Origin: Haematococcus lacustris
Lineage: Eukaryota; Chlorophyta; Chlorophyceae; Chlamydomonadales; Haematococcaceae
Direction of reading: 5' to 3'
Length of the DNA: 64,000 bases
Assembly (NCBI GenBank): GCA_030144725.1
Contig: JASKMD010000026.1
Span: 9,912,616 to 9,976,615, forward strand
Below the pieces are notes generated by a model that worked only from the letters and a program-made list of their open reading frames with translations, did not search any database and was not told the origin of the DNA. Shown here piece after piece: positions 42,472 through 56,762 of the stretch. Each line of letters opens with the position of its first letter. Within the stretch, counting starts at the first letter, position 1. A program made the translations under genes and the position numbers.

Positions 42472-44978
42472 CGCTCGTGAACGGGGCCAGACCGCTGCAC
42501 CACGGCAGGACTGGGCGCTCGTCCAGTGCGTGGCGCGAAGGTGCACTCGCGAAGCTCCTCCTCACGGGCCTCTTTACGCACCTCCTCGTACCGCGCCATG
42601 AGCACCGGCTTTGGAACGGAAAGCTGCAGCACGCGCTGCTCCCTACAGGCCAGCAGGCGAAGAGCAGGTCATCAGGCCTCAATGGCTGTGACCAACTGGC
42701 ATATGAAAAGGGAGCTGCCTGGAGTCTGACAGGAGCTGGCAGAGCTAGTGGAGGTTGCAGAGCAGCAGAAGTCAGAGGCATGCTATTGCTGAGCACACAG
42801 CTAGCCGCTGCTCTCCTGCACAGCAGTGCTGCTGTCCCGGCATGGGTCACTGGTGCACATGTTCGACTTACCAGTCAGCAGGGTAGGACACTGCGACCAT
42901 GTCCCTGCTGGCAGGGTTGATGCGTGGCTGGAAAGTGCACTCAGTGCCAACAGGTGGGCCCTGCCGCTGCGCTGCTTCCGCTGCCGTTGCCTGCTGGGGC
43001 CTGGAGGCCGCCCTGGGGCTGGCCTGCCCAGCAGGGACCGCCTGCCTGTGGGAGTGCATGCGAGGAGCTGACAAGGGGCGTGCTCGCCCTGCCCCGGCAT
43101 ACTGCCGAGGAGCTCCTGCTGCTGCTGGGTGTGGTGCTGGGCTAGGGGAGGGGGGTCGCTGCCAGTGAGGGCTGGCAGTCCTGCTGACCATGTGAGGAGG
43201 TTCACCTCTTGCAGCTACTGCTGACTGTGGCCTGGCAGCAGCAGCCGCACTTGCATGGCTCCCAGCCACCACATTCGACCGCTCATGAGTTGTTACTGCA
43301 ACTGCAGGGTCTGGCTTGCGTCCTGCCTGCTTAGCTGATGGCTTGGCTTGCCGCTGGGAAGCTGGTGGGGGGCTGGCGCGTGAGGCATGCTGCTTGCTGT
43401 ATGGCTGCTGTTGCTGTGGGCTAGCCTGCCTCCAGGCATTGACAGGGTGTAAGGCGGGGTAGTCAGCGGGCCCGCCAACGGTGCCTACCCTGCCTGACAA
43501 GACCTCGTCCATGTCCCGGGTCCTCCGTGACTCTGAGCATGCAAGCCAGGCGAGGGGCAGGCAACAGCTTGCTGTACATACAGCACATGGCATCCAGCTG
43601 TGCTTTACAAACTGCAGCAACACAGCTAGCTAAGGCATACCACAGAATGGTTATGGTGTGCATCCCCCTTCCAAGCTGTGGTGATGGTACTGATGATGCT
43701 GGTGTTGACAGTGCTGGTAATAGCGTTTCACATCTGGCATGTGTCGGTTCTCATTGGTGCTGCGCACTGCCTGCCCACCTGCGGTCCCAACAGTGTCTAG
43801 GTGTGACTCTTGGTATGACTCGCTGTGGCTGCCCTGTGATAGCGCTGTGCCGCCAGCAGCCCACAGCTCGCTGATGTCAAAGGGCCCGTCATCACCCTGA
43901 CGTGATGCGGGGTCGCGCTCCATGCTTATCTGGTTCATGGCCCGCGACAGCATGGTCTCTAGCTCAGCAAGGCTGCGCCGGGGGGGCTGCTCAGCTGGCT
44001 GACTGCTGCTGGTCACCACGCCTACATTAGCTGCTGGGGCATTGCCTGTGCCAAGCAACAGAGCAAGGCAGGCACCTGGCACAGTGCTTAAGCAGGCCAC
44101 ACTGGTCAGGGTATGACAGCGCGTTTACATGCCTTGGCTCAGAGTCAGCAGTTGAGGCAATGCAGGCGAGGTGGCACTGAACGGACCACAGGCACCTGAG
44201 TACACTGCATTGTGTGGGTCAGGCAAAAGCTAAGAGTGAGCTGTCGAATGAGGGCAAGCCTGCCTGCTTGTGCCCTACCTGCAGTGCGCCCTGACCCTGC
44301 TGCCTCTCGATGCGTTGAGGAAGCCAGGGCCGCTGGAGGATTGGTGGCACGTTGACCTCCCCTACTTTGAGTCTCTTGCGAAGTGCTGGAGGCTACACGT
44401 CCCAGTTGCTCTAGCTGTTGGTCCACCAAATGCCTGCCCATCAGGGATGGTGTGTGAGATGTTGGCTGACGATGTGCATGTCGCTGGTGGGTCAAGTCTT
44501 GTTCTGACATGGAATTACCAGCATGAGGCTTCTGGCTGGGAGTGCGCTTGGCTTGACTGCTAATAGTGTCTGAGATGCCCTTGTGCTGTAAGCTGGGAGC
44601 AGCCCCAGTGGTAAGGCGGGCAGTTGACTGCATCATCCTGGCTGGAGCATCAAACTCGAAGCTCATGATTGAGCTCTCGGGTGACAGCAAACCATCTTGA
44701 GAGGGGCCCTCAATGGACCCACAGTGTGGACTAGCTGGTGGGCCTGCAGCGAGCAAGGAGGTATCAGCGTGGTCAATGCAGTTATCAGACCTGTTTCTCT
44801 CGCACTACCACGCACTCGTGACAGCGCTGGTTTTTCGCCTTTGCTCCAAGAGCTGTTGGACACGAGCCTGTTTTTCGCTGACTGTGCCGTGCTGAAGCAG
44901 ACCACTGCGTCCAGCAGCTTGCCTCCTCTGGGCTAGGAGAGCACGTACGACATCTTCGCGACCCATTGGGCCATCCAT
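42472..44978 (-). CDS. TFxPxxN-repeat protein, 5' part (right copy)
   Basis: Identical to 25,370-27,876. It has the start codon and the first two TFxPxxN motifs (ECTFQPRINPAS near 42.9 kb, ECTFAPRTGRAPS near 42.55 kb) and is then cut by the gap. It is probably the same locus as the left copy, not a paralogue. Confidence 0.6.
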
Positions 44979-46378
44979 GCTGGGACCTTCACACTACTCC
45001 GCCATCATACTAGCTATACGCCCGAGCTTGAAGGCTGGGTCAAAACGGGATACAGGAAACTGTCATGACGGTCAAACTTTGCTTGGCCCGCTGCTCTAGT
45101 GTGCACCTAGCCTTTGCCCGCAAGCAGCAGCTACACAGCAAGACAAGCAAGATGTCCATGCTTGCATGCTTGCATATGTTAGCAAATGGTACATGGGTAC
45201 CTGAATTCGGTAGGTTGAGCACAACTTGTCAATACTACAGCAACTCCCCGGCTACGAGCTTACTGCTGTAATGCCCACATATTTCAATTGCCCTCTTTAG
45301 CTGCGCCTACCTTGTGTGTGTGCAGACGCGTGTAAAGGAAAAAGGTACTTGTACACTGTAAACTTCTGTGCTCGGTGCATCCGCCTAGGTTCGGAGTACC
45401 TTGACAGAGAACAACAGAAGCATAAAAGCTAAGAAAAGAAACAAATTTGCTAATGATCAGACATGCAAAGTCAGTTATAAAAGATGCAAGCCACCCATGC
45501 TGAGTATGTCCACTGCACACATGGAGCACATGAGCACGCATTGGTGACACATCCGGGAAGCGTTGGAGCGCTGGACATGAGCCGACTGGAGCCTCGCTGC
45601 CCACCAAAAGCCCAGGAGCAGCAGTCTATAGCACGGCAGCCTGTAGCATACATGACAATTTAGCATTACATTGAGCATGTTTGCGTCTGAACTCGCCCTC
45701 CCCTACCCTAACCAAGCAATAGCTCAGGCATATAGAGCTACAATGTCTTCTGATGAGGATGCAGCAACCCAGGCAAATGTTGTGAGTCGGCATGGCAAGA
45801 AGCCAGGCAAAAAGAGGTTGTTATGCATGTGTGGCATGCAACTCGCAGTTCAACATGTCTTGAAGGGGGTTTCACCAACTAACTATGTACTCATGCTCTG
45901 TCACCAAGTGGGCCCGGTATTGCTCACTCAAGTGTGGGTTCATAATGTCATGTAGTGTGATGCCATGTAATGAGGGTTCCACATGCCACACAGGGTTCTG
46001 ATCAGCGAGACTGCAGTGTGACATGTGCTAGTCCGTCACACTAGAGTTCTAGAGAAGGCACTGTAGGACATATTGGGCTTGCCAGAGCCCCCATGCAAAG
46101 CCCTTTACCTACTGACTGTGTTTGACCCAGCACCTAGACTACACCAAATAAGACGCCAGTGCCGCTAATGCACAGCGGTGTGCACGCATACGGTAGGTGC
46201 CCCTCTCCAGACAATGCACTGGACGCACCAATGTGCAATGTGTTCACCTGGGCCACGCACATCTCGGTACGGCACAGTGCAAATATGCTGGCTAAGCAAT
46301 GACAGCAGGCATGCAGGGAGCAAGCTTGGGTACAGTACAGGGCAAGGCATGCCCGTGTGGAGCTGCAAGGGTTGAAGG

Positions 46379-47732
46379 TCACCTAGGGACTACTAGCTGC
46401 ATCATGGAAGCCAAGCTCTTAGACAGGAGGACCCCAGTGGCGCTGACAGCCAGGCGTGCTGCACTTCCAACCACCCCATGCTCAGCTATAGAAGCCATCA
46501 CCGCTTGCATCGTCAAGCAGCAGGGTGATGAGTGGGCTGGGGCTTGCACTATTATCACGTGGGGCCGGCTAACTAAGACGGCCACAGCCCTGGAAAAGGT
46601 AGCTGCCTCAGCCTCTGTGGCCACTGCTGCTGCCATCACCCTTTGAAAGGCTGCGTCCACTAGGTTTGCCACGGTCTCAAAAGCAGCAGCTGCCTCTGCT
46701 GCCCATGCTGCCTCCACCGCATGCCGACAGGCTGTAGCAGCAAGGCTTGCCACGGTCTCAGTGGCAGCGGCTGCCTCTGCTGCCAATGCTGCTTCCACCA
46801 CATGCCGACAGGCTGTAGCAGCCAGCCTTGCCACGGTCTCAGTGGCAGCGGCTGCCTCTGCTGCCAATGCTGCTTCCACCACATGCCGACAGGCTGTAGC
46901 AGCCAGCCTTGCCACGGTCTCAGTGGCAGCGGCTGCCTCTGCTGCCAATGCTGCTTCCACCACATGCCGACAGGCTGTAGCAGCCAGGCTTGGCACGGTC
47001 TCAGTGGCAGCGGCTGCCTCTGCTGCCAATGCTGCTTCCACCACATGCCGACAGGCTGTAGCAGCCAGGCTTGCCACAGCAAAAGCGGCAGCATCAGCTT
47101 CTGCGCTCCTGATGGTCCTCATGGGGCTGTGTGTCAGTGCTCCTGACCAGCTGGACAAGGGGGACACAATATCCAGTAGAGCGGCTCTGGGGTTGGGCGG
47201 CCAGACAGCTGCATTGTCCTGCCACACCATACTGCCGCTGCGTGGTTGATTAGTTATGCTGCGCTCTAACTGCAGTGGACCTGAGAGGGATAGAGGGCAA
47301 GGGGAGTTCTGGGAGTCGTACAACGCATTGCACCGCAGCAGGGGCTTCAAGGGGGGTCCACCATGCGCATTCTGCAAACACAGCATGAGCAGTGTGCAAA
47401 TGCAAGGATCACAATTGCAAGAAGCAGCGGTATGACACGATAGCATCCACAACCATGACTACCATCGCCTGTATCTAGCTTATTTACTTCAGCTGTGGAA
47501 CGTCGAAGATCTATTGTGCCAGTGCTTTACCAACCTGCAGCTCGAGCTTGCAGGAGAAGTCATGTGTGGTGTAAAAAGGTGTGGCTTGCTGGCCTCTGGG
47601 ACTGGGAGGTGGTGAAGAGTACCCGCAGTACACGACCATGGATATTTTCTGACGCTGCACTTGCCCCGGACTCGCTGGGAGCAGAGTCCACCGCTTTTTC
47701 AAGAGCTTCGACACGGTTTGAAGCTGCGACGG
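46379..47732 (-). CDS. Ala-rich repeat protein (right copy)
   Basis: Identical to 29,277-30,630, including the 81-bp repeats (46,669-47,094). Confidence 0.5.
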
Positions 47733-48240
47733 CTCAGAACACCGAGCCGCACGTAAGGACCAGAGGCAAACCAGAGGTGGGCGCTGTATTGACGTACCTT
47801 TTCCAAGGCTTCAAGTTCTGGACACATGGCTGGACAATTGCGTGGACAATAAAGTAGGAGGAAGATATCTGGATAATGTTTGGCGAGCCAGGCATTTTGA
47901 CATTATATGCATTGTTCAAGAGCGTGGATATATTCCCAGTCACGTACCTCAGCAGCAACACGCTTTCGTAATCTCGAGACTTCGAGACATTTGAGACTTC
48001 GAGTTACGTTTGTACTTGCTCTCGCTTTATACGCTCGCAGCCATCAACGTTCCATTAAGCTTGCGGGAAACCTTGTATGCACAGCAAACATTCGTCAAGC
48101 CGGGCTTATGCAAGTGTGTTTAAAACATGCAAGCCATGGCCCTGGCGCAAACGGCATCAGTGTCGCGAGGTGGCAGGAACGTGTAGCCAGGGTCTGCGTT
48201 CGTTGCACTGTGCATGTTACTGTCGCCTTCCACGACTAGC

Positions 48241-51200
48241 CTAAAGACCAGCCTTTGCGGCTGCCATCGCTGAGCTGGCCGCTGCTGCGATGGCAGCATC
48301 GTTGGCATTAGGCAAGTAGTAATACTTCCCGTTCGCTGCCTTTGCAATCTCTTCTGCAAACCCGGTTGACACGAACTTGTTCTCGGTGTCAATGACCAAC
48401 AGCTGCAACCCTGCTGCATATACCTTCTTCGCCATGTCTCGCACCTCATCCTGCGATAGCATTAATGGGTGTGGCATGGTTTGGCATAGTGTGGTGTAAG
48501 GAGTATATCCCGCAGCCAGTAGCCAGGCTGTGTGCTCTGTGTACTCACTTTGAGCTGCTCAGCGCCAGGCTTCTTTGCGTCCGGTCCAATGCAATCAGGG
48601 TCCTCATTAGACCTGCCCAGGCTGATGTTGGCGCGGCCATCAGTGATGAGCACCACCATAACCCGCCCCACATCCCCACCTGACTGGGCCTGCATGAGGA
48701 GGTAGCAGACAGCAACCCAAGCTTGTTAACAACCGGGTAGGTGGGTGGCCATGGCAGGCCGACTGGCCAGCCGTCCTGCCAGCACTTAGGACAATTGCTG
48801 AGCAGGCATGCAAAGTGCATGGCAGCCACTGAGGAACGAGCACTGCACTCAGTAGCCGGAGGCAGGCTGTCGCCTCAATAGGCTCAATGTCACACAATTG
48901 ACCCACCACAAACAAGGCACCCAGGCAGCAGCATCAGGGAGGTGTCTTGTCTGCCATGCTGGGTCAGGAGCCCGGCCCTGGCCCCACCCCATGTCACCCC
49001 TACCCAGCGGCTTACCTGGATACCCAGGCGCGCAGCGGTAGACAGGCCATGTGCCAGCGGTGAGCCTCCACCACAGGGCAGCTGGTCTAGCCGCTTGCGC
49101 GCCATTGCGATTGACTTTGACGGTGGCAGCAGCACCTCAGCCTTCTCCCCGTAGAAGGGAATGAGGCAAACCTAGGGATGGGCAGCTCACCATATCCACT
49201 TACGCCAACGGGAGCAGCCGGGCAGCAGTGGACAGCAGCGGGGACATGCGCTGTCATCACCCACGCTGTGCGCTGTCCCTAACTCCACCCTCCCCGCCCA
49301 TAACTTTCCCTACTTGCTTGCTTTCTTGCTTGCTGACTTGCTTACCTGGTCACGTGATGTATAAGACTCTGCCAGGAGTCGCATGCATGCGCCCTTGGCC
49401 GCGCTCATGCGATTCAGGGCCATGCTGCCGCTGGCATCCACCACAAACATGACCAGGGCGCCGGCTTTGCGGGCCAGCTTCTTTGAGCGCATGTCCCCCT
49501 TCTCAACATACACCCTCCGGGGCACCTTGCCATCCGACACTGCTTGGTTGCGCCGCAGCTGCAGGGGTGGGGGGGGGGCAGCAGCAGGGGAGAGGCAGCA
49601 GCGGTTAAGGTACAGCAGCGTGGCAAAACAGCGAGGCTGAAGGGGGCAGAAGAAATGTAAATGGTCCCAGCCGCCGCCGCAGCAGCGCGCCGCCGCAGCA
49701 GCGGCAAGCAGGGCCAGCCATGGTGCATGGTGTAGTGCAGGCCAGCTGACTTGGCCGCCGCCAGTCCACCCAGGACGTTCACGGCTCAGCCCCATTGGCG
49801 CCGTGCCTTACAAACAAGGCATGAGGGTGCGCCACCTCGCTGCTATCCCCTGATGAGAGGCAGCTGACCGGCGGGCCTGTTGACCTCCCTGCTTCCCGCC
49901 CCTCACCTCCCGCCCCCAGACCTACGCCTCCAAGGGCCCCCCAGCCCCCAGCCTCCCAGCCTCCCCCCAGGCCCCCTCGCGCCCCCAGCCCTAGCCGCTC
50001 ACCCGCTGGTAGGGTGCAGCCGCCCTCAGTGTGGCGTCCACTGCCAAGCGGCGCACGTCACCCTTAGGGATCATGGGCTTGATGTATCGGCCACGGTCGT
50101 CGGAGAAGATGAGGGTTTTGGCACGCCCTGACCGGCCCTGCGCCCGCTGCTGCATCTGTGCAAACATGAGGATGCGCGGGTCAAGGATCACTCCCTCACT
50201 CTCAAACATGAACTCTTGGGGGATCTCTGGCTGCTCCTCCTCCTTGTTCTCCTCCTCCTTCTCCTCCTTCTCCTCCTCCTCCTCCTTCTCCTCCTCTTCC
50301 TGAAGTCAAGCCAGGTCGGGTCGGGTCAGGTCGGGTCGGGTCGGGTCGGGTCGGGTCGGGTCGGGTCAGGTCAGGTCAGGTCAGGTCAGGTCAGGTCAGG
50401 TCAGGTCAGGTCAGGTCAGGTCAGGTCAGGTCAGGTCAGGTCAGGTCAGGTCAGGTCAGGTCAGGTCAGGTCAGGTCAGGTCAGGTCAGGTCAGGTCAGG
50501 TCAGGTCAGGTCAGGTCAGGTCAGGTCAGGTCAGGTCAGGTCAGGTCAGGTCAGTCGGGGCCTTTTCAAGTCATTGATGGCAAAGCCCCATTCAACTCTA
50601 CCATCCTGCTGCCACCCTCTCCGTATACAGCCCCAAGGTAGCAGCCAGTGCGAAGTAGGCAGCAAGGGAAGAGACTCCCTTCTCCCTAGAACTCTGCCCC
50701 TTCACCCACACCCCTCATTGCCAACTAACTAACCACCTCCATTCTGCCTTTCCAACCCCTCCCCCCTCCCCCAACACGGGTCTAGAATTGCCTGCTGACG
50801 GGCCCCACCTGCTGCTGGTCTTGAGGGGGGGGAGGGGGTGGGGGGGGAGGCGGGGGGGGCGGCGGCTGCTCATCCTCTGGCGGCTGATCCTTCAGGGTGC
50901 AGCGTGGCAGGATGACCAGCCGCACCGCCTGCTTCAGGTCGTCCTTGTTCACCTTCTCCCTCCCCTCCAGGGCAGCACTGGCCATGGCCGCCTGACAAGG
51001 GGTGGGGGGGCAGGGCAGTGATGGGGGGTGCGGGGGTGGGGGGTGGGTGGGGTGTCAGTGCGATGCAGGCAGATGCATCCTGGTACTGATCCATACGTAG
51101 CCTATGCTGGCCTTGCCTGTGGGGTTGGTGGCAGGGGCTGTGCAGGCAGATGTGTCAGCGGCATCAGCTGCATGCCAATGTGGATTCTGATACTGATTTC

Positions 51201-54200
51201 TACATCTTTTTTGGCAGAGTGGCAATGTCGACTACACTGTCCATTCCTCCAGGCTCCTCCATCACAACAAGTCCAGAAACTGCCTTCCATGCATTGGCTG
51301 CACTGGCTGCCATTGTAACCTCCCTGCTTTACCCCAACCCCAGCAGGCAGCAAGATCTGGACAGCCCGCCTTGCCTCACCCCCTCTCACTAGGGGTAGAG
51401 CATGCCACCGGCCGTACCGTACCTTACCTCGCCTCACCTCGCCTGACCTCCTGACCGCTAGTGTCACAGCATGCTGCCAGCATCGCCCTGCTGCCCTTGT
51501 GCTGCGCTTTAACACCGCACCTGGGAGCCCTGCCAGCTTCCCCTCCCCTCTCCAGCCCCACCTTGACGGCGTACAGCTCTGCCCGGTGTCCCATGACCCC
51601 GCCCCGCCTGGCCTCCTCCACCAGGTAGGCCACCTGCTCTGGCGCCACCACCACCTCCTTCAGGTACTCACGCGCAAGGATGACCTGGGGTCCAGGGCAA
51701 CAGAGGTTTGAGGGAAGGAGGGGAGGAGAGGGAAGGAGGGAAGGAGGGGAGGAAGAGAGGTGGAGAGGGGAGGAGGGGAGGAGGGGAGGTGGAGTGGAGA
51801 TGTGGAGAGGGGAGGAGAAGAGGTGGAGAGGGAAGGAGGAGAGGTGGAGAGGTGGAGAGGGAAGGAGGGGAGGAGGAGAGGTGGGGAGGGGAGGAGGGGA
51901 GGAGGAGAGGTGGGGAGGGAAGGAGGGGAGGAGAGGGGAGGGGAGGAGTGTAGGCCTAAGCCTACCTGGGCCCACCCCTAGGAGCCTCCCGCCCCCCTGC
52001 TCACCGACGTCCTGAGTGCATCTGTGAGCTCGCTGGTCTCCTGCAGCACCAGCTGCCCCTGGTCCTGGAAGCGCATGGCGGCGTCAATTGCCTCCACGCG
52101 CTCAGTGAAGGTGTCGGGCACATCCGCAGACAGGGTGATGGCGATGCGGTCCAGCAGGTGCTCCCGCAGCGGCCCCTCCTCAGGGTTGTAGGTGGCAATC
52201 AGCAGAGGCTTGCACCTGGAGCGGGTGGGAGGGGCGAGGGAGCAGCAGGGGGAGCAAGTAGGGGGGAGGCCAGTCAGGGTTGAAAGGGGAGGGGAGCCAA
52301 GGGGGAGGCAGCTGCACAGAGGGTGGGGCAGGACCAGGACCAGCAGCCCCCAGCGCACTCAACCTCCCTACTACCCCTTGGCTCTGGCATATTGCTCAGT
52401 TCCACTTTCACACTGCCACTACATCACAGCACTGCCCCTGCTTTTAACCCCTGCCGGTGCCCCTGCTTTCCCCCCTGGCCCCTGACCCTGCCTCCCACCC
52501 CTGCCCCGGTCCCCCACCTGCCCCGCCCTTGGCCTTACCCTTCTTGGCCCTGCCCCTGGCCCCTGGGACCACTCACGGGTGGCTGATGCTGATGCCTTCC
52601 CGCTCCACCACGTTGACCCCATCCGATAGGATGGACAGCAGCAGGTTGGCAATGCCATCATCCAGCAGATTGATCTCGTCAACGTACAGGATGCCACGGT
52701 GCGCTTCTGCCAACAGGCCGGGCTGGAACACAGTCTTGCCCTCCTGCACGCCGCCAAGGGGGCCAGCGGCCCTGACCAGCAGCCTTCAAGACACGGGCCA
52801 ATGCTGACTCTAACCCCTGGCCCTGACCCAGGATGAACCGCTCAATGCATTGAGCAGGACCTTGGCCCTGCCCCTCCTCCTGCTCTTGGTCATCACACCC
52901 TCGCCTCCCGTCTCCTCCCCTAGCCCAAGGCTCATCGCTACCCATGACAGAGGTGTCACGAGCCCACGCTGCCCCTGACCCCTGGCCCTACCCCAGGGGC
53001 AACAAGGAGGACCTAGTCAGAAGGTATCTGGTATCTGCCCATTTGTCTGTTTTGTGCTTCACCACGCTGCTGGACTTCTCCACTGTTGACTGCCTGCAAC
53101 ATTTGAACCATCAGCAGCGGACACCAGCACTGCAGCACGCACACACTGCCCCTGGGGCCCTGCCCCGGGCCATCTGGGCCTAGCCCCCTGCCCCCTAGCC
53201 CTGCTCCGCACCTTCATGGAGGCCTCAATGTCCACCGTGCCCACCAGCCTGTCCTCAGTGACGCCCAGGGGGATCTGCACAAAGGGCGCATCGCGCAGCC
53301 TGCGAGGCACCTCCCCACCGCTCACAGCCAGCTTGGCGGCCAGACCATCCTGCAGGCAACAGGCAGGGCAGGGCAGGCCACCTGATGGCAGGAGGGGGGA
53401 GGTTGGGGGGGAGATTGGAGGGGAGGTTGTCCCATTTGCTGTGATCCAGGCCAGAGGCCCTTGACGGCAGGTGGCTGGGTGGCTCAACTTGGCCCTGACC
53501 TGCTCTGACTGAACTCCACATCAGGGATGGGAACGGGGATGGGGATGGGGATGGGGGGCATGAGGGCCCGATGGCCTTGGGTGACCTTGAGGTGCATCCA
53601 CATCAGGGCGGAGGGTGATGGGCCAAGGGAGTGCAGGGGCGCTTGGCTAGGCTTGCATAAGTTGGGACAGAGAAGGAGCAGGCAAATCTGGCCGCCCGCC
53701 CACCCGCCTGGTGGTTCAGGGGCGCTTGGCTAGGGTTGGTTTGATTGGGACAGAGAGAGAGCAGGCGCTGTGATGCATGATGCCAGCACTGCTGGTGACA
53801 GTCTGTGCTGTGTTGGTGGCAGCTGGCGGTGCTACATGTCAGTGTGGTGGTGGCAGAGGCCAGGGTAGGGGCACGGAGCGCACCCTATGTTGACAGACCC
53901 AGCCAAGCCAGCCACATCCATAGAGCTTTCATGGGCATGGTGTGTATGTAGGGGCTGTGTCTACTGCTGCTGCGAAGGGCCCCTGCCCGCCCTGCTCCCC
54001 GGCCTTATGGGACCCCCTGGTCCAGGCATACGCCCGTGGCCCCTTGCCAGCCAGCACCCAGGGATGAGGGGGGTTTGCCCCTGGCCAGCCAGCACCCCCA
54101 TTGTGGTCAAGGCTCATGTCAGCCAGGCTGCTGCCTGTGGTTCAGCCTCACTACTGCCAGATCTGGTGCTGCCTATAGAGCTGATGCTAGGGGAGGTGCT

Positions 54201-55258
54201 GCATCAGGGGCCAGGGCTGTACACCTGCTGCAGAGCAGGGCACTACGCCCTCAGCCTGCACCCTATGTTCCGCCTGCCTCCTACACCTTGCTATGTTGTC
54301 CCAGCGGACGATGCCGGCAGTGTCAGCAGCCTGCCAGTCACCGCTGGTGATAAAATGCAGGTGGCTAGACTGGCTTCAAGCTGCATGCTAGATGTGAGCC
54401 TTGCTCGTCTTGCTGGTGTTGAACTTGACAGTGCCAGACCTAGCCGTGTCAGGCACAGCAACTTCAGGCGGGGCTGCACCAGCTGTGCTGGCTGGGGCCA
54501 CTGGCTGTGGCCCACTGCTCTCACTGCTACAGCTGGACCTGCAGTGGGGCATGTCTGCTGAACACCCAGCAGCTCTCCCATGCCATCCTTCCACAACTGC
54601 ACATGCTGCTACGGTGTTGCTGCACTGCTATGCTACGACTCATTCATCTCCCGCCGTCCTGGAGCTTGGGGACGGAGATGGGTTGGGCTGATGGAGGGAC
54701 ATGTGGCTAAACTCAGGTGACAGAAGCGTACCTCCCAAGACCTGGGGTCGTCCGGGTCTGCATTGCAGAAGCTGCCGTCCACCACCTCAATGGGAGGCAT
54801 CAAGCCTGCAAGTCCTCTAGCCATGACGGACTTTGCTGTGCCGCGGCGACCAGCAATGGCGATGCCACCTAGCTTGGTGTCCACAGCACCCAGCAGCAGC
54901 GCCTGCTTAATCAGGTCCTGCCCCACGATGGCAGCCAGCGGGATGGTGCGAGACATCCGTCCGCCTCGGTCCGAATCATATCCTTTGGCATCCGCTGCTG
55001 CGGCCTTCATCTCTGCAATGAGGACGAGCGGACATCAGTGCACGCCGAAAAGTGCACGGCGTCCAGGGCAAGGCGCAACACACCCCGCATTTCAGCCGTA
55101 CTGAGGGCAGCCATCTCCGCAACCGCACTGACAAACAGCCGAGACTGCCGCTGGGGCCGAGCAATCCTTGTGTTGCTGCCAGAGAACGCATAGCTACAGG
55201 TCCTTCGACTGCTCCGCAAGCCGGGCGCACTAGGACACTCAAGACCCGTTAAAAACAT
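48241..55258 (-). CDS. CHLD: Magnesium-chelatase subunit D (right copy, frame intact)
   Basis: Same exon set as the left copy at +17,102 or +17,101. The Pro-rich exon here is 50809-50991, 183 bp and a multiple of three, with 8 G in the critical run. It reads ...PPEDEQ, a Pro run, then QDQQQ and continues in phase into the acidic linker. All 11 coding exons join without a break from [10 protein letters not shown] (55010) to the stop at 48241. This copy should be used as the reference gene model. The transit-peptide join at 55,007-55,258 is unresolved, as in the left copy. Confidence 0.96.
50313..50552 (+). repeat. GGTC(A/G) pentamer satellite in a CHLD intron (right copy)
   Basis: Same length and unit order as 33,211-33,450. 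Confidence 0.97.
51710..51949 (+). repeat. Purine-only tract in a CHLD intron (right copy)
   Basis: Same as 34,609-34,848. Confidence 0.92.
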
Positions 55259-55632
55259 CTCTTCACCCAGTTACGGGAGGCCTCAAGTGGTCGGCACAAG
55301 ACACGGTGTTTAAGGCACAAGTCACGAAGATTTTCTCACCCCAGATTTGGCTCCATATGTGCCATGTGCACTGGTGGTCCAACATTCGTCACGCGACTTG
55401 TGCCTGTTGCCTGCAGCTTGTTACTGCCTCATTACCGCTTTTACTTGTCATGTCTATCCTGGCTGCATTGAGCTCCCTGGTTGCCCTTGGCAGGCCACTT
55501 GACCCGTCCCATCAATTGACATTGAAAACTGACAATTGACAATTGACGTTGGCATTGACAACAAGCATTGACGATTGACATCCACAGAGACGTGAACGGT
55601 CCCCTTTGCAGAAACAACTGCCCTGTCCGACA

Positions 55633-55728
55633 TGGAACATGGTGTTGCCTGTGGGTAATCTTACTCAAAGTTGGATTGCAGTTCTGCAATCCAATTTTAG
55701 CTTCACCAGTCGCACCCTTGGTGACTAC
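55633..55728 (-). repeat. Diverged hairpin repeat (right copy)
   Basis: Same as 38,532-38,627, with the same 11-bp stem. Confidence 0.8.
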
Positions 55729-55744
55729 ATATCCGACACTGGAG

Positions 55745-55934
55745 GCATGTACCCTACCAGTTCAACAAAACTCATTCAACAAGGAACAGCATGTTGGACT
55801 GTGGGTAACCTCACTCAGCTACTACAAACATGTTGTAGCATCCTCGGTCGCACCCTTGATGACTGCAAACCCCACTCAGGTGGCACTTTCTCAACAGACC
55901 ACTGGGCACCTCATCAAAACCAACAGCTTAACGC
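55745..55934 (-). repeat. Dispersed Fanzor-end repeat after copy C (right copy)
   Basis: Same as 38,644-38,833. Confidence 0.9.
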
Positions 55935-56722
55935 TTTGTAAGGCTGACAGCCTGTGTGAAACTACTAGGCCCAATGCATTGTTGCGGGCCCGGCCAACAA
56001 TACCTCGCCGGTACTCTGCAGCCCGGTGCAACCACTGTCTGCCCTTGGGCAGCCGGTCATTGACCAGCTTGTAGCGCTGCTGGTACTCCTCGCCAATGGC
56101 AGGCAGAGCCTCAAGGTCATCCCATTGGCACAGCTCTATGGGGCGCTGCATGCTCTCCCCAATGCGCTGCAAGTTCAGGCACCCGTTGGTGTCCCGGTCC
56201 AGCCACCTGCCCCCTGGGGGGGCCTGGGTCGTTGCTCTGGGCCAGGTGCTGCAGGGAGGGGGGGGGCCTGGGCTGGGGGAGGGGGAGGGGGGGCCTGGGC
56301 TGGGGGAGGGGGGGGGGGCTGGGCTGGGGGAGGGGCAGGGGGGTCCTGGGTTGGGGGATAGGGGGGCCCGGGGCACTACCACTGGCGCCTGCAGACACGG
56401 GAAGGCACAACACACGCATGGCAGGATTTGATGCACGGAGTCGCAATGTCGCGTGGTGCACACTGTGTCGCGTCGTCAGTTAGCTTCGGGGGGGTGGTAT
56501 ACCCTTCCGTCAAGCTCTGCGGCGTACCGGCTGTACTCTGCGCGGGGGAGACGGGGCGCTTTCGTTTCCCCCTCGGGGGCATCTCAGGGATTTAGTTACA
56601 TTATCCAAGCGGAGTGGCTGTGTTTGGGTGTGCATCAGGTCGCCATGTAACCGGAGTGCCGGCAACCGGAGTGCAGCGGAAGTGGGGTCCATTACACATA
56701 TATGACATGGTGTTGTCCCCAC
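55891..56722 (-). pseudogene. TnpB/Fanzor-like C-terminal remnant, copy C (right copy)
   Basis: With 11 G in the Pro-linker run, a continuous 190-codon ORF (55,891-56,463) joins the Cys-containing block, the Pro-rich linker and RWLDRDTNGCLNLQRIGES. Upstream sequence to about 56,720 is the basic block. It still lacks RuvC-I and the Glu motif. Confidence 0.5.
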
Positions 56723-56762
56723 AGTGGCTTCTCCTGCTCTACTGCTGGCAGGGGGGCAGCCT